Source: Candidatus Methanomethylophilaceae archaeon (lineage in GTDB: Archaea; Thermoplasmatota; Thermoplasmata; Methanomassiliicoccales; Methanomethylophilaceae). From it: a stretch of DNA of 45,719 nt. The notes beneath the pieces were generated by a model. The model saw nothing but the letters and a program-made list of their open reading frames with translations. It made no database searches and was not told the origin of the DNA. The DNA is taken from positions 1-45,719 of the forward strand of contig JAFWTC010000011.1 in assembly GCA_017519045.1 (NCBI GenBank). The letters are read 5' to 3'. Both the position numbers and the translations under genes were made by a program. Below, one piece after another: positions 1 through 7,153 of this stretch. Positions within the stretch are counted from its first letter, which is position 1, and the number at the start of each line of letters is the position of its first letter.

Positions 1-1238
1 CACATGCGTGGGGACTACGCGGACATCAGGGCGACCAGGACCTTGCGGACGGGATCACCCCCACATGCGTGGGGACTACCGCCCGGTCCTGCGGTGCTGG
101 ACGGCCATCCAGGGATCACCCCCACATGCGTGGGGACTACGCGTTGGTCCCCATGATGATGCTCGACATCGTGGGATCACCCCCACATGCGTGGGGACTA
201 CATGGGCAGGGTCATCGCCCACGGGTACATGCTGGGATCACCCCCACATGCGTGGGGACTACGCGGACATCAGGGCGACCAGGACCTTGCGGACGGGATC
301 ACCCCCACATGCGTGGGGACTACGGTTTCCTAGCCCTGTGTGTTCTCGCTGCGCCGGGATCACCCCCACATGCGTGGGGACTACACAGGCGCGGAGACCG
401 TTGCGGGGGTCAAGACGGGATCACCCCCACATGCGTGGGGACTACATCGTCATGAGCCCGATGTAGGTGCTCAATATGGGATCACCCCCACATGCGTGGG
501 GACTACAATGAGATAATCGGCACCTCCTCCGATATGAGGGGATCACCCCCACATGCGTGGGGACTACGTCATCACCAAGCCGTTCAACGGCATCAAGACG
601 GGATCACCCCCACATGCGTGGGGACTACGCCACGATCCTGATGTAGCAGCTCGAGAAGTTGGGATCACCCCCACATGCGTGGGGACTACGAATTCAATAT
701 CACGGAGCCCTCGTCGAAGAAGGGATCACCCCCACATGCGTGGGGACTACAGGAAGTCCACATCGGCGGTGACGTCCTTGATGGGATCACCCCCACATGC
801 GTGGGGACTACTCCGCATCGTAGGCGACGGTCATGGCGTAGTCGGGATCACCCCCACATGCGTGGGGACTACTCGATGCTCGTCATGACAACGGTCTCGA
901 AGCCGGGATCACCCCCACATGCGTGGGGACTACGTTTACTTCGCACTCGGAGACGGTTACTATTCGGGATCACCCCCACATGCGTGGGGACTACAATTCC
1001 AGACCGACGGACTTGATTCTCAAGTGGGGATCACCCCCACATGCGTGGGGACTACTACGAGCAGATAATGTCCAGGTCCATAGAGAAGGGATCACCCCCA
1101 CATGCGTGGGGACTACTCGGAGACCACCTTCTGAAGATATGCCTTCATGGGATCACCCCCACATGCGTGGGGACTACGAGGGCGTATATCGGCACGCCCG
1201 GGCAGATGCGGGATCACCCCCACATGCGTGGGGACTAC
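1..1238 (-). CRISPR. Type I-E CRISPR array, 20 full repeats, truncated by window edge
   Basis: Twenty complete 29-nt repeats start every 61 nt from 51 to 1210, and positions 1-18 are the tail of a further repeat, so all 20 visible spacers are 32 nt. The repeats look identical. On the minus strand the repeat begins GTAGTCCCCACGCATG and ends GTGATCCC, with a 6-bp stem CCCCAC/GTGGGG around a GCAT loop. That matches the known type I-E repeat pattern and gives the usual 8-nt crRNA 5' handle. The array is therefore read leftwards, like the cas genes, with its leader at 1239 and its newest spacers on the right. Spacers 19-50 and 263-294 are identical. Many spacers have an open reading frame, but their targets cannot be named without a search. 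Open frames running along the array on the plus strand are repeat artefacts. Confidence 0.97.
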
Positions 1239-1293
1239 ACTAAAATACCGTATTATCCAGATGTGGAAACCATGATATAGAATTTATCTCTAA
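1239..1293 (-). promoter_or_regulatory. CRISPR leader and likely array promoter
   Basis: Only 55 bp, AT-rich, separate the leader-end repeat from the cas2 stop codon. On the minus strand a TATA-like element (ATTCTATATC, about 1274-1283) lies some 35 bp before the first repeat, which would place transcription start near 1250. The position is right for a type I-E leader, between cas2 and the first repeat. Its short length suggests that part of the acquisition signal overlaps the 3' end of cas2, or that the array is also transcribed from the cas operon. The promoter assignment is by eye. Confidence 0.5.
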
Positions 1294-1593
1294 TCAGAAA
1301 GTGCATTCAGTTTTCGGTTTCATGGGCCTCAAGAGCATCCTGAAACCGTCTATGTCACATGGGGTACGGCCCGCATTATGCACTTTCAAATCGAAACCCT
1401 GCTCATTATTGGTGGTGAAAACCATGGTAGCTTTACCGGTATTCCCGCATTCGGATACTGTCCTTTCCCAAAGCCTATCCCTTATACGTGCACTAACGCG
1501 GCCAACATACAAATTAGTCGAAACTTCAAACAACCATTTGGTTAAATCGCCTCTTAGTGACGGCGAACATGTGGATAAAACGATTACAATCAT
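1294..1593 (-). CDS. cas2: CRISPR-associated protein Cas2, type I-E
   Basis: This 99-residue protein is the Cas2e subunit of the Cas1-Cas2 spacer integrase. The N-terminus MIVIVLSTCSPSLRG and the following LYVGRVSARIRDRLWE match the Cas2e family (E. coli MLVVVTENVPPRLRG and VYVGDVSAKIREMIWE). The ATG at 1593 overlaps the cas1 TGA as ATGA, the coupling used at other junctions in this operon. A TTG two codons upstream is possible but less likely. It is the last cas gene before the leader. Confidence 0.95.
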   Translation of the reverse strand: MIVIVLSTCSPSLRGDLTKWLFEVSTNLYVGRVSARIRDRLWERTVSECGNTGKATMVFTTNNEQGFDLKVHNAGRTPCDIDGFRMLLRPMKPKTECTF

Positions 1594-2528
1594 CGACAAT
1601 CACCCTCCTTGTATGATACGGCGCTTGGCAACACACCATCAGGATCCCAAAGCATTACCTCGTCCGAACAATCTTCATCATCATAAGTCGAACCTGACAG
1701 CAAATACCGTATATCTTTCGACATCCTTTCCAAAATATGTTTCTCGCGTATGCGCTCTTTCATCATTTTTCTGGTAGATAACCAGACATTCTCTGTTCCA
1801 GAAGAAGCCACATCAAAAGCCACAGGTATGCTGGTCTCCGTTTTATACAAGTCAGATACGTCGAACACGAAAGACCTCTCGTGCCCCGTGTGGACAAATC
1901 CCAACCCAGGAGAACAGCCCAAGGTCATTATGACAGAGAACGCCACGCCATAAAGAAACGAATTCGCCATAGACAGCGAAGCGTTCACAGTATCAGATGC
2001 GGAACGGTCCTCTACGGCATATTGTCTCCCCGACCATGGAACCCCTGTCCGCTCCGACTCCTTGCGATAAGCCGAACGAACACGGGAGCCTTCACGCCCA
2101 CGCAATTGCTGCATCGTCAGTTTTGACACGTCTTCTCCTGGAAAACGAAGCTGATACATCTTCCTGGCTACCCCGAGCCGGAGCCTCTTGTTGGAGGCGG
2201 CCTTAGCCTGTTTTTCCAACAGGCTAGATGAATGGGTGAGTGATTTCCCGTATGCATAGCACTTCAACCCCCCATCTCCCACCCAGGAAACACCAGTTCC
2301 TGCATCTCCTATGAGCTCCATGGCCCTATGCGTCACGGTAGTGCCGGGACCCAACATGATCATGCTGAAAGATGCCACAGGGAGTTGAAAGGACCCCCTG
2401 GACTCCTGCACGCAGAGGCCAGAGTCGTCCCGGCTGAGTTTACAGTGTTCTAGATACACATAGGACATCCTATCCCCGATGCGTGGCAGCTCCTGTATCG
2501 CTGGACGCGGAGCCCCAGGTACACTCAT
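1590..2528 (-). CDS. cas1: CRISPR-associated integrase Cas1, type I-E
   Basis: Cas1 is the catalytic subunit of the spacer integrase. The 312-residue protein carries the expected metal ligands: Glu146 in LRGREGSRVR, His213 in GFVHTGH and Asp223 in FVFDVSD, corresponding to E141, H208 and D221 of E. coli Cas1. The ATG at 2528 was preferred to an in-frame start nine codons upstream because it overlaps the cas6e stop as ATGA. The gene ends in TGA overlapping cas2. No internal TAG is present, so adaptation proteins do not need readthrough, unlike cas3 and cas6e. Confidence 0.95.
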   Translation of the reverse strand: MSVPGAPRPAIQELPRIGDRMSYVYLEHCKLSRDDSGLCVQESRGSFQLPVASFSMIMLGPGTTVTHRAMELIGDAGTGVSWVGDGGLKCYAYGKSLTHSSSLLEKQAKAASNKRLRLGVARKMYQLRFPGEDVSKLTMQQLRGREGSRVRSAYRKESERTGVPWSGRQYAVEDRSASDTVNASLSMANSFLYGVAFSVIMTLGCSPGLGFVHTGHERSFVFDVSDLYKTETSIPVAFDVASSGTENVWLSTRKMMKERIREKHILERMSKDIRYLLSGSTYDDEDCSDEVMLWDPDGVLPSAVSYKEGDCR

Positions 2529-3169
2529 GACTTCGCCACCGTCAACATTCCGCACCCATATGCCTTGGCACGGCCTATGCCGTTGACCATGGATTCCCTA
2601 AACCTATCAGCATCTGTAACCTTCAGCAACCCTTCGAACGTGACCTATTGTATGGTGACCTTCTTATTCTCACGTTTGAACTCCACCAGATCACGACTGA
2701 CTATATCGAATGCGAGTTCTCCTTCCCTCTCAGGAATGACGAAGCCATTACGCTCGCTTCTGCCAATAAGCCAAGCCTTCTGTTGGGCCACCGTAACATG
2801 TGCGGCCACCATCTTCCTGCCATCCTCAGTAATCTTGCGAACAGGGTTAGCCACTAGCCGAAACCTTAATACTTGCCCGTTGGAAATCTTGCCAAGAAAC
2901 CCATCATATTCTATGGAATCCCACTTCTGTTCCGAAAGCGGCCATCCAAACTGATCTACTATATGAGAGAAATCCGGCTTTACAGGACTTTGGACTAGAA
3001 CATATGTGGATGGCCCGATGGAATCCACCCTCCAAAGCACACGCTCGCTGACATCCTGCCCCAGACACGGGAATGAAGACATTACTGCGGCATGCATGAC
3101 CTGCGGTGACATCAAAGCCCTCCGGGTTTCAATGCGATAACGATTGAGTTCTACACGGGAGAGGTACGT
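2525..3169 (-). CDS. cas6e: crRNA endoribonuclease Cas6e with an in-frame TAG and a likely ACG start
   Basis: Cas6e cuts the pre-crRNA at the base of each repeat hairpin and stays in Cascade. The open frame is interrupted by one TAG at codon 175 (2645-2647). Downstream, in the same frame, the C-terminus continues without a gap, including the glycine-rich loop NGIGRAKAYGCG (E. coli QGIGPAKSMGCG), and ends in TGA overlapping the cas1 ATG. Upstream, family homology (YLSRVELNRYR) extends beyond the first canonical start (ATG 3112 or TTG 3115) to ACG at 3169. A strong AAGGAGG precedes that ACG at suitable spacing. With this start the protein has 214 residues and its His falls at position 26, as in E. 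coli Cas6e; the Tyr expected at 23 is Gln. Stopping at TAG would remove the RNA-binding loop. Either UAG is decoded, or the gene is dead. Confidence 0.88.
2645..2647 (-). other. In-frame TAG (candidate pyrrolysine codon 175) in cas6e
   Basis: The residues before (VTIQ) and after (VTFEGLLKV) align without a gap to E. coli Cas6e IQTVCFEGVLTI, so the TAG replaces a single residue. Confidence 0.85.
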
Positions 3170-3879
3170 CGGGCATCCCTCCTTATCTCCGACATAGCGT
3201 CATGGGTCGTCTCGAATCTGCCTCTGGAGCCGTGTTTGTTCTCCACCTTCACGCCGTTCAAATCATGTCTGGCCGAACGAAGGGCGTGCCTGCGATAAGT
3301 TTGGTCGAAAGAGAGAGGACGATCCCTGACCATCACATGGCCTTCGTTGACACCTGCATCGGAGATTATCTCCAGACTCACCTCTGGACCACACTTCCTC
3401 TTGTACCACTCCGAGGCCATCCACTCATGTCTCCTCAAGGCATCGTCCAAATCGAAATCGACGATCCCTAGCGATACTGGATGAGTGGGGGGGCATGACC
3501 TCCGCCCTAAAAACAAGGGAAAAACAGGATTGCGAACAGCTCTGTCTATCTCTTCAAGCATTGCTCTACCTCCCTCCAGACCGACAAGAAACACCGCATC
3601 CGCAAGATAGTAGCGCGTTGTGACAAACGGATCTTTCTGTCCGGTCATGTGAGCAGTCTGATAATCTTTGATCAAAGTCCCATTCTGATCCTTCCTTACT
3701 CCAAACTTCAACTCCACAAGATCCTCCAAGGAATCGCTTCTTTCACGGCCCATGGCAGCGGCGATCATACCGATTACCCCGGATTTGCTAGGCTCAGACC
3801 CAGTCATGCGAATATTGAACTTGCTGGATACACCCCAAGCCTGCAGAGGCGCGGCAAGCCTGAGCAACAATGTTGCCAT
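3151..3879 (-). CDS. cas5e: Cascade subunit Cas5e
   Basis: Cas5e caps the crRNA 5' handle in Cascade. The N-terminus MATLLLRLAAPLQAWG matches the Cas5 signature (E. coli YLILRLAGPMQAWG), and LGRRSCPPTHPVSLG matches E. coli LGRRSCPLTHPLFLG. The ATG at 3879 lies 4 nt after the cas7e stop; the longer open frame upstream overlaps cas7e and was not used. The 242-codon frame ends at a TAG that overlaps the start of cas6e by 19 nt. If UAG were always sense here, the protein would gain 13 residues and stop at a TGA that touches the internal cas6e ATG at 3112. That extension would overlap cas6e coding sequence, so TAG is taken as the stop, with some doubt. Confidence 0.93.
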   Translation of the reverse strand: MATLLLRLAAPLQAWGVSSKFNIRMTGSEPSKSGVIGMIAAAMGRERSDSLEDLVELKFGVRKDQNGTLIKDYQTAHMTGQKDPFVTTRYYLADAVFLVGLEGGRAMLEEIDRAVRNPVFPLFLGRRSCPPTHPVSLGIVDFDLDDALRRHEWMASEWYKRKCGPEVSLEIISDAGVNEGHVMVRDRPLSFDQTYRRHALRSARHDLNGVKVENKHGSRGRFETTHDAMSEIRRDARRTSPV

Positions 3880-3883
3880 GGGC

Positions 3884-4972
3884 TCACTCCTTGAATACGA
3901 ATTCCGAAATATTGGCAAGAACGTCTTCAAGACTTCCGTGCTTGCCCATACCTTCTATACTCATCCCAATCTGCCACTCTTTCGCTGGCTCTGAAACAAA
4001 GGAAGAACAGACTACATCCTTATATTCAGCAAGTCTTTTAACGGATCTTTCCGAATATCCCTCAGAATCAGATGGCTTCACCGGCTTCTCAAAAGCAGCC
4101 GCAAAATTGACAGGCTGATCATTTCTGATACAAATGTAAACAAAATCAGGCACCACGCGATTAGCAAAAGTGTTCTGCTTTCCAATGGGCATGGAAAGAA
4201 TAAACGCCTTGGCAAACTCAACCACTGCCTTGCGTGTAGCATCTGGAGAGCCCATGAGATTCTTATAAAGATCGTGAACTGCGATGGTGGCATACCTATA
4301 CAAGGTGGATGAGTTGAACTCGACCGTACCCATCATTCCAGCACCGGCGTTATCATCGGACTGAAGGTCGTCCACAGCCGTATAGAAATCGTACTCCGTA
4401 TCGACTTTATGGGTAGATATAGCATGGGCGACCTGCGAGGATGCATCCACATTAAGAGACGGGTCGTCCGCCAACATGCGTCCGAACAAAGCGATGTCCG
4501 CACAATTGTTGTTTCCGAGGGCTGCTTTGACATCTTTCTTATCAATTTTTTCAGACAGCGCAATCTTGGCCAATGCCTCAATCTGCTTCGGAGAAACGAA
4601 CATGAGCGCTCCGGTCTGCAAGTTTACCTCCTCGTCCTTCTTCCCTTTCTTGCTCTTGATATTGATTCCACCGGCGTCCAGAACTGATTTGGCTTTGTCC
4701 TTGGCATCGTCTGCACCCACTGAAGGATTGATGCGAACGATCTCATCTGCGATCAATTCTATTGCACGAAGGGTGCGAATTCCAAACTCCTTGCTGTCGG
4801 ACGACTCGCGGAAATAATCCCTCATGGCCTTCTTCCAGCTCTGCGATGACACTCTGTTGCGCTTGACCCCGCCATATGTACAGGATTTGGGCGATCCGGT
4901 GTCGTCACGATTCACGCAGCTAGGCGGAACGGTCTGTATTATGTGAAAGTCTACGTACATTTTGTCGCTCAT
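3884..4972 (-). CDS. cas7e: Cascade backbone subunit Cas7e (CasC)
   Basis: Cas7e forms the multi-copy backbone that holds the crRNA spacer. The 362-residue protein shows family blocks PPSCVNRDD (E. coli SPSCLNRDD), RVSSQSWKKAMR (RISSQSLKRAMR), ADIALFGRM (VDIALSGRM), AHAISTHKV (AHAITTHQV) and DFYTAVDDLQ (DWFTAVDDLQ). The ATG at 4972 matches the family start; a GTG three codons earlier overlaps cse2. It ends in TGA 4 nt before cas5e. No readthrough is needed. Confidence 0.96.
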   Translation of the reverse strand: MSDKMYVDFHIIQTVPPSCVNRDDTGSPKSCTYGGVKRNRVSSQSWKKAMRDYFRESSDSKEFGIRTLRAIELIADEIVRINPSVGADDAKDKAKSVLDAGGINIKSKKGKKDEEVNLQTGALMFVSPKQIEALAKIALSEKIDKKDVKAALGNNNCADIALFGRMLADDPSLNVDASSQVAHAISTHKVDTEYDFYTAVDDLQSDDNAGAGMMGTVEFNSSTLYRYATIAVHDLYKNLMGSPDATRKAVVEFAKAFILSMPIGKQNTFANRVVPDFVYICIRNDQPVNFAAAFEKPVKPSDSEGYSERSVKRLAEYKDVVCSSFVSEPAKEWQIGMSIEGMGKHGSLEDVLANISEFVFKE

Positions 4973-4977
4973 CGTAA

Positions 4978-5571
4978 TCACTCCTTTCTTTCATCATTAG
5001 AATCGGTTTCATTTCTGTGTTTGTAAAAGTCTTCACCCCAGCGTATGCGCACATCAGAGCGCCATTCGGCATTGGAATACAGGTACAAATCCTTGGCAAG
5101 AGCCCCATAATCCAGACCTATGCCAAATGAACGCATCATTTGTACCAAACCACGCAAATGATGACTTAGCTCTTTCATGTCAGAAGACGTTATCAAAGCG
5201 CCAAAACGTCTCTTCACACCTTCTTCATTACCCTTCGCGGAAAACATCAACATTCTAACACCGTCTCCCACCGAAATGCCGGGACGATTCATCGACTCGG
5301 TATTGCCCTGCTGATGCAAAGCATACAACGTAAGGGCCGTGAATATCGCAGTCTCTGAATCGCTGATGACATAACTGTCGCCCCTGTTGAATCCAAGCAT
5401 TCCCTCCGGAATATCTGACAGAACGGCTTCCCAGGTCTCGGGACATTCTGTAATCGACTTCCCAACTCCACGGCGGAGAATGGCCAACATGGCCGTTGAT
5501 CTGGAATCGCCGATGGCAATCCTAGCCACCTTCGAGTCAACATAGCTTTTGACATCGTTCGATATTGTCAT
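4978..5571 (-). CDS. cse2: Cascade small subunit Cse2 (CasB, Cas11e)
   Basis: This 197-residue protein is the small subunit that stabilises the displaced DNA strand in the R-loop. Family blocks are AMLAILRRGVGK near residue 30, LTLYALHQQGN in the middle, and HHLRGLVQMMRSFGIGLDYGALAKDL followed by RIRWGEDFYKH at the end, all typical of Cse2; residues are quoted only as short blocks. The ATG at 5571 overlaps the end of cse1 by 35 nt, and its stop lies just before the cas7e start. Both point to one transcription unit. Confidence 0.95.
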   Translation of the reverse strand: MTISNDVKSYVDSKVARIAIGDSRSTAMLAILRRGVGKSITECPETWEAVLSDIPEGMLGFNRGDSYVISDSETAIFTALTLYALHQQGNTESMNRPGISVGDGVRMLMFSAKGNEEGVKRRFGALITSSDMKELSHHLRGLVQMMRSFGIGLDYGALAKDLYLYSNAEWRSDVRIRWGEDFYKHRNETDSNDERKE

Positions 5572-7153
5572 TTCTGCCTCCCGTTAATTTAAATATGGCG
5601 GTTTTGAACTTTCTCAACTCATCCAGAACGCTTCCATCGCTGTCCTGCTTATGAACCGAAAAGGACCGAAGATTGGATTCGTCTATCGCCCTGTTTCCAG
5701 CAGCCATCATTATTGGTCTGAGCCTTCCTTTCAACCAAATATTCATCTTGGACTCCATGTCATCATTGTCTGGATCGATCGAGGAAAGCCAAGAACGGAA
5801 CGCCCCGTCCATTTCATAATATATCTTCACCCGATCTTGCTCGACGCGTCCCTTGATGGAGTCCTTTGCTCCTTCGCTGATTCCGTTGAGCACGAAGACC
5901 CTACGTCTGAATCTACTGTACGCCTCCATGCATTCCTCGGTCGTTCCAAGAACCTCCTCTATCCTATGGTTCCATTCATAGCCGAAATCGGACAACAGCC
6001 TCGAATTGATACTTATGGAATCTTCCATAGCATCATCTATAGAGCTCATGTTGCCCCCATACTGAACGCCAACCAAGGATATTATGAGATTCTGCTTTTC
6101 TATGAAACCGTTCTTTTCGAGAACAGAAGCCCATCTTATCACGCCTGGGATCAGTTTTTCATCACCTCTTACCAACAAAGATGGGTAATCACGCCATGCG
6201 GACTTCGATGGATCATGAATCTTTGGAATCCACGATCCCGAATCCTTGTCTTTCTTCCACATTGTCATCTGTTCAATATTTGAACAAGACTGGTCGAAAA
6301 TGTCTCCAGCAACCACCATACCTCCGATGACCTTTCCGCCTTCCCTTTTCAGTTTTATTCTACGAAACTGAACCGTCAATAATTCAACAGGACTGCTAGG
6401 GACCGATATCGTCACACGTTCTCTGGTACTAACTGACTCTTTCTCCCAAATGGCCTCACCATCTTTGAAAGGCTCACCAGTTTTGTCGGTCAGCACCATG
6501 TTATACATCAAAGTCTCAAACAAATTACGTCCAGATATGCACACGTACCCAATCCTGCCTAGCCACCCGACTTTTGTAGGCCGGCTGCCATCCGACTTGT
6601 CCTGTTGCTTAGCCGCAGCATCATCAAATGCATTGATGTTTAGTATCCATCTAGCACTCTGCGAATAGGACATACTTGTCAAACCTTCACCTGTTACAGA
6701 AGCGAATAATCTCGGCTTATTGGCACTTTGATATAATTCACCTATCAACTTAGCCACAGCATACTCCGTTCCCTTCTCGATATTCGCTTGATAAAACGGC
6801 CTCTCGGGATGGAACAGATAAAACCTATCATAGTGACTGTCAAAATAATCATTAAACAGGTCGATATTGAACTTGCGTTCATCCCAAAGACTTTTCCAAT
6901 ACCTCGCTGCATCGTTCTCATCCCAAAGATCGACAGCATTGCCGTTAGCATCCTTGCGAAGATGCACAGCATACAATATGGCCAACAAAAGACGAAGGAT
7001 TGCCGCATTCTGGGTCTCCATCTCCCCAGCTAGGGATTTTATCTCATGGGCCCTAGAAAACACCTCCCTCAACCCCATCTCCTTGCGTTCTCCTGTAACC
7101 GTGTACACCATAATCCAGGGCTCGTCAGTCAGATTGAATTCTTTGTCATTCAT
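5537..7153 (-). CDS. cse1: Cascade large subunit Cse1 (CasA, Cas8e)
   Basis: Cse1 recognises the PAM and recruits Cas3. The 538-residue protein begins EFNLTDEPWIMV, the usual Cse1 opening (FNLLDEPWIPV in relatives), and includes RFYLFHPERPFYQ near residue 110, another family hallmark. Its length is slightly above the usual 500. The ATG at 7153 overlaps the cas3 stop by 8 nt; the GTG one codon upstream is a possible alternative. The frame is uninterrupted and ends in TGA inside cse2. Confidence 0.94.
   Translation of the reverse strand: MNDKEFNLTDEPWIMVYTVTGERKEMGLREVFSRAHEIKSLAGEMETQNAAILRLLLAILYAVHLRKDANGNAVDLWDENDAARYWKSLWDERKFNIDLFNDYFDSHYDRFYLFHPERPFYQANIEKGTEYAVAKLIGELYQSANKPRLFASVTGEGLTSMSYSQSARWILNINAFDDAAAKQQDKSDGSRPTKVGWLGRIGYVCISGRNLFETLMYNMVLTDKTGEPFKDGEAIWEKESVSTRERVTISVPSSPVELLTVQFRRIKLKREGGKVIGGMVVAGDIFDQSCSNIEQMTMWKKDKDSGSWIPKIHDPSKSAWRDYPSLLVRGDEKLIPGVIRWASVLEKNGFIEKQNLIISLVGVQYGGNMSSIDDAMEDSISINSRLLSDFGYEWNHRIEEVLGTTEECMEAYSRFRRRVFVLNGISEGAKDSIKGRVEQDRVKIYYEMDGAFRSWLSSIDPDNDDMESKMNIWLKGRLRPIMMAAGNRAIDESNLRSFSVHKQDSDGSVLDELRKFKTAIFKLTGGRNDNIERCQKLC

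Noticed and set aside
8-1280. Long plus-strand open frames across the CRISPR array
   Set aside because: They encode repeated HPHMRGDY-, GSPPHAWGL- and GITPTCVGTT-like peptides that are translations of the 29-nt repeat in three frames.
3112-3150. Readthrough of the cas5e TAG as another pyrrolysine site
   Set aside because: The bases after it encode the conserved cas6e N-terminus in another frame, so the cas5e extension is more likely a shadow. It is kept as a test case only.
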